From Chlamydoabsidia padenii (Eukaryota > Mucoromycota > Mucoromycetes > Mucorales > Cunninghamellaceae): 64,000 bases of DNA. Positions 24,786 through 36,304 of this stretch are shown one piece after another; the stretch's first letter is position 1; each line of letters begins with the position of its first letter. The translations under genes were made by a program, and so were the position numbers. Under the pieces are notes generated by a model. The model was not told where the DNA came from, did no database searches, and worked only from the letters and a program-made list of their open reading frames with translations. The DNA lies in contig JAIWND010000029.1 of the NCBI GenBank assembly GCA_025330725.1, positions 1 through 64,000 on the forward strand, read 5' to 3'.

Positions 24786-27700
24786 ATGGAAACACCAATG
24801 GAAGTCCTACGCATTGAACAAAACGTGGTCTCCAAAGAACTGGGTCGTTTTCGAGCCTGCGATCCCATCAGCCGAAGCTTCTACTGCCGTGAATGGGCTC
24901 AGTATATCTACAAGAAACACTTTATATGGAGCGCCAAAACTCAAGAAGACATGCAACAACAGCAAAAAACATCAGCACTATTAGGTGGCGGGATCATGTC
25001 AACTGGTCATTACACAATCTGCATGCTTCAACCTCCTTGTGAAGCCAAACGAAAAGAACGATCACCCAAATTATCCGAACAGTTTGAAAAGTTATTGGAG
25101 GCCAAATCGACAATGGATGAAGAAGACGAAGGCGATGATGACGATGACGACGATGATGACGATGATATCACACATAACAACAATAACAGCAGGAACCATA
25201 ATAAAAAGCGGTCTAGTGGCGGTAGTGCTGATTCAACAACAACAACAACAACAACAACATTAACACAAGATATTATCCAGGCCTGTATCTTATGGCAATC
25301 ACTACCAAGCAGTCTTTCTGGGTTACCATCGATCTTTGAACCTGTCCAATTCAATTCATTCCCTGATCATATTCCACTCGATGATAGTCGCAAGGCACCT
25401 GCACAACTACTGGATCCTCTCATCATTGAACGACAAGCCTTATGTCTACCTTCGGGAGGCTTCCATCTTTTACGAAACTTGACTGGTGACATCTTATTAT
25501 CACACATCCAACCCACTTGCATGCACACCAAACCCGACGATCCTTCACCGGCTGATCTCGAATTGGATAGACAAATATTGAACGAAGATCTTCATTCTAT
25601 CACTCATCAGGTGTTGGCGGCTATGGATAAACGCTTGATGGTATCTTGGCAACCTCTACTAGACTTCTTACAACAGTTGTCACATTTGGAAGAACAACGG
25701 AATAAATTGATGGGTCAACAATGTCAGGCAACAATGGATGAATTTGTGGAAAAACAAGAATTAAGGACATTCTCGACACTTTGGCAACAGCAAGAACAAC
25801 AGCAGCAACAAGGGATGACGGAAATGATCAAGATGGTGGATAATTATTTGGATGATCTGATTAAACATGTACAGGGCTTCTTGAATGATTTTGTCAATCC
25901 TCGATTGGAACAAATTGGACAGCTGATTCAAGATTTATGGGATTTGGTGGGACCGACGATTCAACACATGGCGGAACGAATGGCGACACATGAAGAACGA
26001 GATAAAGGCAATGCGGAAAACTGCAAAGCGGTATCACAATCACTGAAAGGACTCCATTCGACAAAAGAAGTGGACGAGGCGATCGATCGGATTCAACATG
26101 CCATGGCGGATCGAGTGGATGATTATATCACTAGTGTACAAGAACTCAAAAAGACGTACGCTGACAATGACAACAACAACGTGGATATGATTCAGCACAA
26201 GGATTTCCGGAGACGGGTGAAACGACTGGAGGTGGGCTATACTTCTTTACGACAATTCTTTCGGTACGAGGTCACGCAAAAGATCTTTCCGGAAACTCTG
26301 TTTTGTAAATTCAGTTTGGTCTGCTTGGGTGCTCTGATGCAAGAAGGTGAAGTGATGGAGGCGATGATTATTGAAACTGAAGTCAAGCGGTTTATCGAAT
26401 CTCATCGTTCTTTGGTCAAGCGGCGACAATCCATTGTGGTGCAATACGAAGAAGGTGTCCAGGCTGGCAGGCGGGAACTGGCAGGGATCTTGGGCAAACT
26501 CTTCCTTAAAGAAGGCATGCGAATTCAAGGTGAAAATTTGGCTCTGAAACGACAGGCGAAACTACTAAAGTCTATGGGCGTGGATGAAGGTGGCAGTAAT
26601 AACAGCAGTAATAGCAATCGGCTGGGCGGAGGCAACAATGGCGTCAATCAAGGTAAATCGGAACCAGGGAATCTCAGCAAGAAGAAGAAGAAGAACAAAA
26701 AGAAGAAGGTGGCAGCGACATCGGCATCAACATTATCAATAGAAAACTCGGACACCAATAACGATACCACATCAACAGCAGCAGCAGCAGCAGCACAGGA
26801 AAATGATCTCGATAGTAAAGAGGCACCAGTAGATACAAAGGAAACGATCATTGACAACAATTCACCATCCATACCGTCTTTTACACCACCAACGTCTACT
26901 TTAACAGCTCAATCATCATCACCACCATCTGACGAGCCAAAGACTTTACCATCGCCAGTACCAGTTAAAAAGAACAAAGTGCTTACGATACCACCTTCTC
27001 CAGCATCTACCTATGTACCACCACCACCTATCGACACTACACCTTCTTCCAGTCATCCTTCCATCAAACCAACTCTAGCATCTAAAAACACACCTGCCAC
27101 TACTCATAAAGCCAAATCATTCTCACCAAAACCAGCACCTACTAGCAACAAAGCCAGTAGTACGGCACAGCCACCAGTGACAAATACATCAGCATCCAAG
27201 AAAAACAACAATATACCCGGTGCAACTGCTCTATCATCAACATCTAATGGCAACAAGTCGACCAAATCAAGTACAAAAAAGGTATCATCCCCACCACCTC
27301 TATCGCCAGCATCAAAATCAGCAAAATCAACGGTGGCAGCAGTTTCAGTACCATCTACCGATCATCAGGCACCAACAGTGAATGTAACCAAGGAACCCGA
27401 GGACAAGAAGATCGACATGGCCGAACTGGTGCACCAACTCCAACAAGACCGTGAAGAAATGGAATCCAAGATGAAAACCTTGCAAGAAACAATAACAACA
27501 ATGCAGCAACAGTACATGGAGCAACAACAACAGACCTGGCAATGGTATGAACAACAACAGACGGAAAAGAAAGAGATGCAGCGATATATCCAACAACTCG
27601 AACAACAAGTCAAGCAGTATCAGCAACAGCAACAAACTGTAGGACCTGTCGGTGGATCTACACCTGTATCATGCTCTTCTTCGACCATGGATCAGACTCA

Positions 27701-27800
27701 TTGGTTGACCGCCGGGTTTGGAAATCAAGATCTCTTTGCAGGTTATCGACAAGAAATGCAATCTTATCAACAACCACCTTATTATCCTCCTCCTTTTTAG
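24786..27800 (+). CDS. Large helical protein with low-complexity C-terminal half, unknown family
   Basis: Single exon, 1004 residues from METPMEVLRIEQNVVSKELG. The N-terminal 80 residues (FRACDPISRSFYCREWAQYI) look folded. Then follow an acidic Asp run, poly-Thr, and a helical middle (IKHVQGFLNDFVNPRLEQIG; RRVKRLEVGYTSLRQFFRYE; YEEGVQAGRRELAGILGKLF). After that come a Lys-rich run, a long Ser/Pro/Thr-rich disordered stretch, and a Gln-rich coiled coil near the end. I do not recognise a family. The unusually clean single exon contrasts with the intron-rich neighbours. Antisense open frames in this region mirror its triplet repeats. Confidence 0.75.
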   Translation: METPMEVLRIEQNVVSKELGRFRACDPISRSFYCREWAQYIYKKHFIWSAKTQEDMQQQQKTSALLGGGIMSTGHYTICMLQPPCEAKRKERSPKLSEQFEKLLEAKSTMDEEDEGDDDDDDDDDDDITHNNNNSRNHNKKRSSGGSADSTTTTTTTTLTQDIIQACILWQSLPSSLSGLPSIFEPVQFNSFPDHIPLDDSRKAPAQLLDPLIIERQALCLPSGGFHLLRNLTGDILLSHIQPTCMHTKPDDPSPADLELDRQILNEDLHSITHQVLAAMDKRLMVSWQPLLDFLQQLSHLEEQRNKLMGQQCQATMDEFVEKQELRTFSTLWQQQEQQQQQGMTEMIKMVDNYLDDLIKHVQGFLNDFVNPRLEQIGQLIQDLWDLVGPTIQHMAERMATHEERDKGNAENCKAVSQSLKGLHSTKEVDEAIDRIQHAMADRVDDYITSVQELKKTYADNDNNNVDMIQHKDFRRRVKRLEVGYTSLRQFFRYEVTQKIFPETLFCKFSLVCLGALMQEGEVMEAMIIETEVKRFIESHRSLVKRRQSIVVQYEEGVQAGRRELAGILGKLFLKEGMRIQGENLALKRQAKLLKSMGVDEGGSNNSSNSNRLGGGNNGVNQGKSEPGNLSKKKKKNKKKKVAATSASTLSIENSDTNNDTTSTAAAAAAQENDLDSKEAPVDTKETIIDNNSPSIPSFTPPTSTLTAQSSSPPSDEPKTLPSPVPVKKNKVLTIPPSPASTYVPPPPIDTTPSSSHPSIKPTLASKNTPATTHKAKSFSPKPAPTSNKASSTAQPPVTNTSASKKNNNIPGATALSSTSNGNKSTKSSTKKVSSPPPLSPASKSAKSTVAAVSVPSTDHQAPTVNVTKEPEDKKIDMAELVHQLQQDREEMESKMKTLQETITTMQQQYMEQQQQTWQWYEQQQTEKKEMQRYIQQLEQQVKQYQQQQQTVGPVGGSTPVSCSSSTMDQTHWLTAGFGNQDLFAGYRQEMQSYQQPPYYPPPF

Positions 27801-28318
27801 AAATAGAAATGTATCATTTTTATAATAAAGACTAAACTAATAAAATAATACTATTGTTTTTTTTTAATGTATTGGATCTTGTGACATTGAGGTGATACAT
27901 ATATATGTCTATATGATAATGGAAGCGCATCATGCAAACCTGCGTCGGGACTTTAAAATATCGGATCATTAACATTGTATCCACACATGTGATCATTATA
28001 GTCAAAGACAAATCATTTTATTTTAAAAAAAAAGTTTATATACAAAAGAGACAGTAAACAAAGAACAAAGGGAATGTATAAAAATAAAACTACTGTAAAA
28101 AGAGAAGGGGGGTTCAGGGGTAAGTAAAATAACTATGTAAGAAGGGCACTTGTGGGTATGGTGGCGTTTTTTTTTTTATAGAATCTTTATATCAGAGAAA
28201 GAGAGAGAGAGAGAGAGAGGGGAAGTATGCAGGTGGTATTTGAGGGTAGTACACACTATAAAAAAAAGTCAACCCATTCTTAGCAAGTTGTTTCATCAAA
28301 AGAGGGGGGGGGCCATTT
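27801..28318. other. Convergent spacer with element copy
   Basis: GTCGGGACTTTAAAA at 27944-27958 is preceded by GCATCATGCAAACCTG, a core element plus TGCAT-type box between two 3' ends. A (GA)n microsatellite lies at about 28196-28219. No gene was found. Confidence 0.5.
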
Positions 28319-29496
28319 TTAGCAGACTTGAAGATGTTGTTGAAGTAAAAGATTTTGTCGTTTGAGTGTATCTACTTGTTGACGCAGTTGACTATTTTCA
28401 TATTCCACCTTCCCAAGTTGTTCGGCCAAGTTTTCTGAATGCTTCTTGTGGTCACTAACTTGTTGTTCCAGAGTAGTGATGTATTCTATTCATCCACGCA
28501 CACACCCAAAAAAAAAAAAACATCAATCATCATTTGTCTTTATCAACCCATACTTTTTTTTTTTCTCTTACCTTTTCTTCGTACACGAAAGTTACGTGCA
28601 GAGATCTTGTTTCGTAATTGTCGACGTTCTCTTGGTGTTAATTTCTTGATATCGATCCCATCCGATTCAGCATAGGCTTCCAAAGATTTCACCTCGTCCG
28701 CCAGTAAAGAGCTACGTCGCGATAATTTCTTGTTGTCTTCGTCTTCTTCGTCCATGGTGGTATCTTGTTCGATTTTGATTGTTTTGGTTGATGCTTTGGT
28801 GGTTTTCATTAAGGATTCAGGTGATACAGTGTCAGGCAAGTTGTTGTTGTTGTCACTTGCGAATAAACTGGTGTTGGCGAGATGAGCAGCGAGTTGACAA
28901 GTGGCTGATGATGGTGATGTAGATGAAACATGATGATGGGTATCTGCTGAGTTTGATGAAGTGACCCCAAGATTTGTTTTATCATCATCATCATCATTAT
29001 CTTCTTCTTCTTCAGTGTTTGGTGTTGATGCTGTAGTAATGTTGTTGTTGTTGTTGTTAATAATGCTATTGTTGTTGTTGTTTGTGTTGTTGTTATTGAT
29101 GCTATTGTTGTTAGTGGTTGTGTTATTGCTTTGGTTGGTTTGTGCAGCCCTTAAAGCCAGTTGGTGTTTCGCCAGTTCGATGAGTTGTTTGATTTGTTCC
29201 GTTGAAGGGAATGTCAGAGGTGGAGGTGGAGTAGTAGTCGCCGCAGCTAGTGCCGCCGCAGCTGAGCAAGATGCTGCTGTTGTTGGATATAACATGCTTG
29301 AAGATGATGGTGGAGGAGATGAGGCCAAAAGCAGAGGAGGTGGAGATGAAGCGTGTTCAAGTTTTGGTGAAAGCAAGTCGGCTGAGAGGTAATGATTAAA
29401 GTCAACATAGTCATTAGTGAATAAATCCATAGGTTCACCTTTGACTGAATGTGAATCCAACCAGTCCATGTCAACAATATCTTCAAAAGTCATCAT
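28319..29496 (-). CDS. bZIP transcription factor
   Basis: Two exons on the minus strand. The basic region LTPRERRQLRNKISARNFRV ends exon 1. Exon 2 begins EYITTLEQQVSDHKKHSENL and continues with Leu heptads (LAEQL, VEYENSQL, LKRQNLLLQQHL). The splice restores RVRRK-EYITTLE, as in fungal bZIP proteins with the RNKISARNFR basic region. The N-terminal two thirds is disordered: an acidic start (MMTFEDIVDMDWLDSH), then Ser/Pro, poly-Asn and Asp runs. No cysteine-rich redox domain is seen, so it is not obviously Yap1-like. The target is unknown. An element copy (GGCGGAATTTGAAAA when read towards the gene) lies at 29733-29747, 237 bp upstream. Confidence 0.88.
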
Positions 29497-30905
29497 TTTG
29501 TAGTAGTGTTACAAAAAAAAAAAAATAGTAGTAGTAGGTATGAGAAGAAGAAGAAAAAGAATAAAAGTAAAGAGTGAGAAAAGAAAAAGAGAGAAAGAAA
29601 GAGAGTGAGAGAGAGAAAAGAAAAAGAGAAGAAAAAGAAAGGGCTGATTAATTTGGGTTTCATTGCTACACCCCCCAAATAGTCACACACACACACACAC
29701 AAATAGACACGCTCTTGCACGTTGGGCCCACATTTTCAAATTCCGCCACCCGTTCCCCCCTTGATTTCTTCCTCCTTCTATCCCCTTGATAAAACCTCCT
29801 TTTTGCAAAAACCAAGTATATGGGGCCCGTAAATACACTTATGACACCGATCATCCTCCAATATAAAAAGGACGATCGATGACCGACATTTTTTTCTATT
29901 CTTCTTTTTTTCTTCTTCTACTTCATACCCCAGTACAAGAAAGTTTAATACCCCATTCACCAGAGGTATCGATTATCTCTGATGGTTATCAGCCGAAGAG
30001 ATCCTATTATCATTGATAGTGATCCATTGTAGCATTATTTTTGGGGGTGAGAGGCACCGATGTTTCAAACCCCGCCTCGGTCTAGCTCCCCCGTTTCATT
30101 TGTTGTTGTTTTTTCTTTTTTGGCTCAATCTTTTTAAAAAAAAGTTTTTGACATTGTCGACCAAACTCTTCATGACATCATTACATAGGCTCAATATAGT
30201 ATTGGAATCCCGATAAGATCTTTCTCTTTTCATACTGTATAACATCATATTCCCTATGCATTTTCATATGACTTATATTTTATGAACTTGTATTGTTTTG
30301 AAGTGGTGAATGGGGGGGGGGAGAAGTGTTTGTCACACCTGATGCTCTTCTATCATCATCATCATCCAATTGGAACGTCTGACAGTTTAAGGGGGTTCTT
30401 TCACCAAAAAACGAAAGCGGCATTTAAAATATTTCTTCATCGTCTTTTTCCCTAAACATATTTTATCGGATCCATCATGCCATCAGTGATACATCCATGG
30501 TTTAAACACGCACACTTGTCTTTTTTGTTTTTGTTTCCATGTTTCTCGCCGAACGTTACTAGCGAACTTTATGTAAAGTTATACTAAAATAGTCTAAAGT
30601 TTGCATGAATCGGGTCAAGGTTGGTTTTCCGATCAACCCGACTTTGTTCCATATCCGACTTTTTTTAAATTCCGTCTGTTAGCCAATGTGAAGAAAAGAC
30701 TGATAAGTTTGACATACCCTCCTACATATCCTGCAAAAAATCAATGAAGGGGCTCTATTAATAGTTATACTGTACCAGATAGAGTGCTCCTGCTTTCTGT
30801 GCTTGGGCAGTCAAATTCTTTTTAAAAGGATTCGCTTTTTTAAATCCCGCCTTTTCGCCTTTCTTTTTCTTTTTAATTTTATCAAACGAAATCCATTGAT
30901 TCACT
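29497..30905. other. 1.4-kb divergent spacer with five element copies
   Basis: No gene was found between the bZIP gene and DGAT2. Elements: 29733-29747, 30063-30076 (TTTCAAACCCCGCC), 30418-30430, 30664-30674 and 30838-30851 (TTTTAAATCCCGCC, 55 bp before the DGAT2 ATG). A TTGCATGAATCGGG string lies at 30601-30614. Purine-rich and CA repeats lie at 29530-29700. A TATA-like ATATAAAAAG lies at 29861. Confidence 0.55.
30838..30851 (-). promoter_or_regulatory. Spacer element close to the DGAT2 start
   Basis: TTTTAAATCCCGCC ends 54 bp before the ATG. It is the closest copy to a start codon in this window and is inverted relative to the gene. Confidence 0.55.
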
Positions 30906-30922
30906 ATGAACACGACGACTTC

Positions 30923-30953
<31 letters not shown>

Positions 30954-32256
30954 GCGACTACTTATGAACTCAACGGGGTAAACGCCACGACGATTAAAGG
31001 TGAAAAAGATCTTGTAATGGCACCTGCCGAAACATACAAGGAACCTGTAATGGCACCTCTGTCACGACCTCTCAAACGAAGACTAGAAATGGTGTCTGTG
31101 ATACTTTGGCATTGCTCGTCGTTTTTTCTATTCGCACTCTTTTTATATAACTGGACAAGACTGTACTTGTTACCTTTGGCTTTGGTTTATCTGATACATA
31201 TGGTAATGGATCGTTCAGCCGAACGAGGTGGGCGGCCATTTCAGTGGGTACGTGAATGGTCTTTATGGAAACACATGTCAGATTACTTTCCTATTAATAT
31301 CATCAAGGTAATATTAAAAAGAAGAAAAGGAATATGATTACTAACCCACTTTTTTTTTTTCTTTACAGGAACAAGATTTGGATCCCAATGATAACTATCT
31401 CTTTGGTTATCATCCTCATGGTATCTTTTGCTTTGGTGCTGTCTCCATATTTAACACCGAAGGCAGTGAATTCTCCCAACTATTCCCTGGTGTGAAAGTT
31501 CGACTGGCAACTGTGTCCACCTTATTCTTGGTACCTTTTTATCGCGACTTGATTCTCAGCATGGGTTTTTGCTCAGCATCGCGTTCGTCATGTGAATACG
31601 TATTGAAATCTGGACCTGGCAAATCATTGGGTATCGTGGTGGGTGGTGCAAATGAAGCTTTGGCATCGTCTCCTGGGTATACTCGCCTGATCCTTAAGAA
31701 AAGATTGGGATTCATTCGATTGGCAATTCGACAACGAGCATCTTTAGTCCCTGTGTTCGCATTTGGTGAAGGGGATCTATATAAACAACACAAAGTAAAC
31801 AATGGATCTTTTGTGGACAAACTACGTACTCTCTTCAAGAATACTTTTGGTATTTCCTTCCCTTTATTTTATGGTCGGGGTATATTTCACTGTAAGTAAG
31901 AAAAAAAAAGGGAGGGGAGGGATGGGTGTAGGCTGGGTCAGGGAATGTTAATCATTTTATTATATTGTAGATGATTTTGGTTTAATTCCTTATAGAAGAC
32001 AATTGACAATCATAGGTAAAAAAAAAAAAAATCAATCAATCTTTGTGTATTAACTTTTTTGTTATTGTTTCATGCCATGTAAATAGTGGGAAAACCTATA
32101 CCTGTGCCAAAAATGGATAATGGACAATCGGAACCTACTCAAGAACAATTACAGGATGTACAAGGCCAATATATCGAAGCCCTGACTGGAATCTATAACA
32201 AATACAAGGATATTTATGCCAAGGATCGACAGCAGGACTTGGAAATAATAGCCTAG
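30906..32256 (+). CDS. DGAT2: Diacylglycerol O-acyltransferase type 2
   Basis: Four exons. After a poly-Thr leader, a hydrophobic hairpin (VSVILWHCSSFFLFALFLYN and LYLLPLALVYLIHM) is followed by the catalytic block YLFGYHPHGIFCFGA with the HPHG signature. Further family motifs are LGIVVGGANEALASSPGYTR, KRLGFIRLAIRQRASLVPVF, YDFGLIPYRRQLTII and VGKPIPVP. DGAT2 makes triacylglycerol from diacylglycerol and acyl-CoA in the ER and lipid droplets, the final step of storage oil synthesis in oleaginous Mucoromycota. Junctions keep frame (INIIK to EQDLDP; IFH-Y to DFGL; LTII to VGKP). A monoacylglycerol acyltransferase activity cannot be excluded. Confidence 0.95.
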
Positions 32257-32760
32257 TTATATAATTTGACTTACTCCCTTTATATATGTATATATATATA
32301 CATCTTTTATATCACTTCCCCTTATTATATACCATTATGCTTACCCTCCCCTCCTATTTTGGTGATGACTGAATAAATAAAGATATGTTGTTTGTTATGA
32401 CCCTATTGATATGACTGTGCCTCTTTTCTTAATATGAAAAGTATGAAATATTGTTGACTCTATTCTTCACCCAGCTTATTTTGGCTGACACAGGTTTAGA
32501 TATCTTGGATACCCTAATCAAAATCATTGGGCAGACAATCGGGGTTTGAAAATACTGGTTGCCACCGCCTATTTTTTTTTTTTTTAAATTTTTTTTTCTT
32601 CTTCTTTCCCTTCCTCTTTCTTTTCCTTCTCCTCACTTCTCTTGTTTCCTTTTTGGACTTGAAGCATTAATTTGGATCTAACTATCCTCTTTGTTTACAT
32701 TCACTCATAATATACTTTTATTATCTAATCAAAAGGGTAACAAGCCAAACTCAATAAAGA
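32257..32760. other. Spacer DGAT2 / HDAC
   Basis: An AATAAA lies near 32373-32380, after DGAT2. CGGGGTTTGAAAA at 32540-32552 is an element copy about 210 bp ahead of the putative HDAC ATG at 32761, in the gene's orientation. A pyrimidine-rich tract runs 32570-32650. No gene was found. Confidence 0.5.
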
Positions 32761-34771
32761 ATGGTAAGTATATATCTTTGATAAAACAATAACACATAAT
32801 ATGAAATGATGATCGGGGTGTATAATCTCATCCCATTGTCTTTGTTTCTTCTTTTCATCTAATCATATTATAATCTAATCACATTTTATTTATGTAATGA
32901 AAATAAAAAGAACAAGATATACTGGATGATGATGATCTTCATCATTGATCATTCATATTCATCATTCCTTAATCATTAAATGTCATTTATTAACTTGGTT
33001 TATTATTTTAGGTAAACTATGAACCTATGGCATTGCGATCCTCTTCTTCCACTTCCAATTCTTCTTCTACTTGTATGGATTCAACAGCAATAATGATTGC
33101 CACTCGCTCAATAACCACACGTCGTACAAACAAATCATCATCATCATCATCACAATTGCCACCACTTGGATTGACTTCTTCAACATCCTCCTCCTCCTCC
33201 AAGGTAACAGTTAACAATGCATCGATTCATTTGTCTCCCTCAACGACCACTACAACCACTACTCTCAACCATTTGTACCCAATGGAGAATGATAATACTT
33301 CAGTATCAAATTCTTCCAATTTGAAACGCCGACGGGGGCGTCCTTCAAAAAAATCAGCAATCTCTTCCTTATCCTCTGCTCCTTCTACTCACAAAAAATT
33401 ACATATTGCCACTTTGGAACATGGTCTCGAAATACAGCATACCACATCAAAACTGGATAGGCTAAAACTTAAAAAAAGTTCTTCTGGAATAGGTAATATA
33501 AAAGAAAAGCAAGTACATCCATCACTCATGACTCATTCCTCCATCCCTCTCTTGTAATAGCATCGCCACCAAGAGAAGCGGTTTCTTTGGACACTTTACG
33601 AATGGGACAACAGATTGATGCATGGAAACAGGATCAAGGGGATTACTATCGTGCTAGGGTAGTGGAAATCACATCACCACTCATCTTTGTCCATTACGAA
33701 GGCTTCCCACCTGATCAGGCAGATTGGATCGACAAATCAAACGTGCGTACCTTGGAAAACAGCAAACATACAAAGACACAACGACAACGAATAAGTAAAC
33801 AGGATAAATCAATACCTTTAGCAACAAGAAGAGAAGGATCAGCTATAGATAGAGAACAACAACCAATAGACGAGGATTATGATATGAACGGGACAATGGA
33901 CGAACAGAATGACGACGACGATAGAATGGCTGGTGGTGGTAATTATGGTCCTCGGGGGAAAGAAAGTCAACTATCCTGGCAAGACTATGCGACGTTTTAT
34001 TATACCCAAGATGGCGCTATGGCAAGACAACATACTGGTTTGATCCAAGATCGGCGCATGACTTACCATTGCTGTCCTTGTCACTCAAAAGACGTTGTGC
34101 ATCCTGAACGACCTGATCGATTATCTTCTATACTACAACAATTACATAATGACAGGTAAGAAAGAAAAAGAAAAAAGAATCAATAACATTAAAGAGAATA
34201 TCACTATTTACCACTATTATTCTTTTATAGAATCTTACGATATGTTAAACATCTACATGGACGGGAGGCAACGACATTGGAATTAGCCAAAGCACACAGT
34301 ACGAATCATATACGAAATTATACACCTCATACAATCAAACAAGAAGAAGAAGAAGAAAAGACCATCAAAATCACATCGATCGCTGCATTATTGAACCCAA
34401 TTGTCTCACCACCAAACTCACCTACCACAGAAGACAAGGCAACATTAGCAGGACCATTACGAGGCATTGGTGGGGGTGTGGTTGTGGATACGAATCAAGG
34501 GCATGCAATACGACATCGGAAACATCTTTTAGCGACCACACCATCTGACAAGGCTCAATCTGACTCATGCGATCCCAAAGCCGTCTATCCTCCGGATCTT
34601 GTTTGTCAGATGACATGTGGGGAATTGGGTATATCAGTCGACACCACCTTCCATCCTTTGTATTCAAGTTTATCGGCTAAAGTGGCAGCTGGGTCTTTGA
34701 TCTCTTTGGTGGATTCCATTGTCCAAGGTCAATTGAAGAATGGGTTTGCTCTCATTCGACCTCCAGGTAAG

Positions 34772-34802
<31 letters not shown>

Positions 34803-36110
34803 TGAGTGTATGTATGTCAAATGGATACTAATTTTCATCCATGGGTTATTTATATACATATAGGTCACCATGCCGAAGAAAGCACGACAATGGGCTTCTG
34901 CTTCTTCAATAATGTGGCTGTGGCGGCTCTGGCTACATTGGACAAGTACCCAGGGAAGATCAAAAAGATTTTGATCATTGATTGGTAAGTAAAAAATCAA
35001 CCAAGTTTAACACATTATTAATCCCCTTCCCCTCTCTATGTATATACATTTATGGTTACTGACATGATTTAGGGATGTACAGTAAGTGATAACATACACA
35101 TACATCAATTTGTAGGAACTCTAATTTTACATGTATGTTATACTTAGCCACGGCAATGGTACCCAAAAGATCTTTTATGATAACCCTAATGTCCTCTATA
35201 TCTCGATACATCGATGGGATCAAGGCTCCTTCTATCCATACAGTGGTGCTCCTGAAGAATGTGGTGTGGGTGAAGGGCTTGGCAAAAACATCAACATTGC
35301 CCTGAGCGACCAGGAACAACAATCACGTAAGTCTAAATAAAGAAAAAAAGGGCGGAATGGTAATACTCCTTTTTTTTTTTTTTGATAGGTCCAATGGGTG
35401 ATCCCGAATTCGTGGCGGCCTTTTATCATCTGATTGTGCCTATTGCAAGACAATTCGGTCCTGATATGGTAATGAATGGAATCATTGGTTGTAATATAAA
35501 ATACTCACTCGCTCCATTTGCTATAGATCTTTGTGTCGGCTGGTTTTGATGCTGCAGAAGGACATCCTGACAATGTAAGTTTTTTTAAATCCCGTAAATG
35601 GACTGGCTAACAAAACTTTTTATTTTAAAAAATGTTAGTTGGGTGGATATCAAGTGACACCTCGAGGCTATGCGATATTGACGAAAATGGTGATGGATCT
35701 TGCTGAAGAACTATGTGAAGGTCGATTAGTCCTGACTCTAGAAGGTAAACACCCCGATCATTTGCACCCAAAAAAGAATACATATTGATCCATTTCTCTT
35801 TTTTATTCAAGGTGGCTATGCTCTTCAACCTTTGGCTATCAGCGCAGCAGCTAGTGTGACCCAATTACTACCGGCATGGACTACCACAGACTACCTCCAC
35901 GATTACCGGCGGACCCTTAATAGTGTCAAACCCAATCAGGCCTGTGTGGACTCTTTGACTCGATGTGTACAAATCCAACAAACCTACTGGCATCTTCCTC
36001 CGCCTGGTCGATTCCAACTACCTTTGGACTGGCGCGCTAAAGAAGGTATCCTGACTCGTCCCAAGCGCGAAAAACGTCCGATCAAGATCCCCATTGTAGA
36101 AGGTTATTAG
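32761..36110 (+). CDS. Class II histone deacetylase with AT-hook and Tudor/chromo-barrel-like module
   Basis: Ten coding exons after a possible ATG-only first exon (32761-32763) sum to exactly 818 codons plus stop. The N-terminus is Ser/Thr-rich with an AT-hook ([12 protein letters not shown]). Near residues 170-220 a Tudor-knot-like barrel is visible: [20 protein letters not shown], then [20 protein letters not shown]. The class II HDAC domain follows: [73 protein letters not shown] and [13 protein letters not shown]. Catalytic His pairs and zinc-ligand Asp/His are intact, so it should be active on acetyl-lysine. A 9-nt micro-exon (35073-35081) supplies the DVH of the active site. Without the ATG-only exon the start would be 33027, five residues shorter. 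Confidence 0.9.
34772..34800. repeat. Poly-A tract at an intron 5' end (HDAC gene)
   Basis: About 29 A follow directly after the GTAAG donor of the intron that splits RPPG and HHAEE. Confidence 0.8.
35073..35081 (+). other. 9-nt micro-exon of the HDAC gene
   Basis: GGATGTACA is bounded by TTTAG and GTAAGTG. It joins ATT GAT TG to C CAC GGC and gives IDW-DVH-HGNG. Both flanking introns are under 100 bp. The three residues include the Asp and His of the zinc site, so skipping it would abolish activity while keeping frame. Confidence 0.8.
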
Positions 36111-36304
36111 TTAGTAATTAGTTTATATCATCATCAAATAAAGACATTGCACATTTTATATTGTTTATTGTTTGTTTAATACAAAGTTAATATGTCGCTA
36201 TCAAGATAAATGAAAACACTGGGGGGTGGTGGTAAAATGTTGGTAAGAGGGGATAAAATACATGGCTACAGCTAAATACATATATACATAAAAGGGGATG
36301 GTTA

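Noticed and set aside
25028..25354. Antisense frames over the 24.8-27.8 kb gene (poly-Ser, poly-Val)
   Set aside because: They are mirror translations of Asp and Thr triplet repeats.
29861..30020. Small secreted-peptide-like frame (MTDIFFYSSFFLLLLH)
   Set aside because: The TATA-like box is too close to the ATG, and the hydrophobic part comes from a TTC/TCT pyrimidine run.
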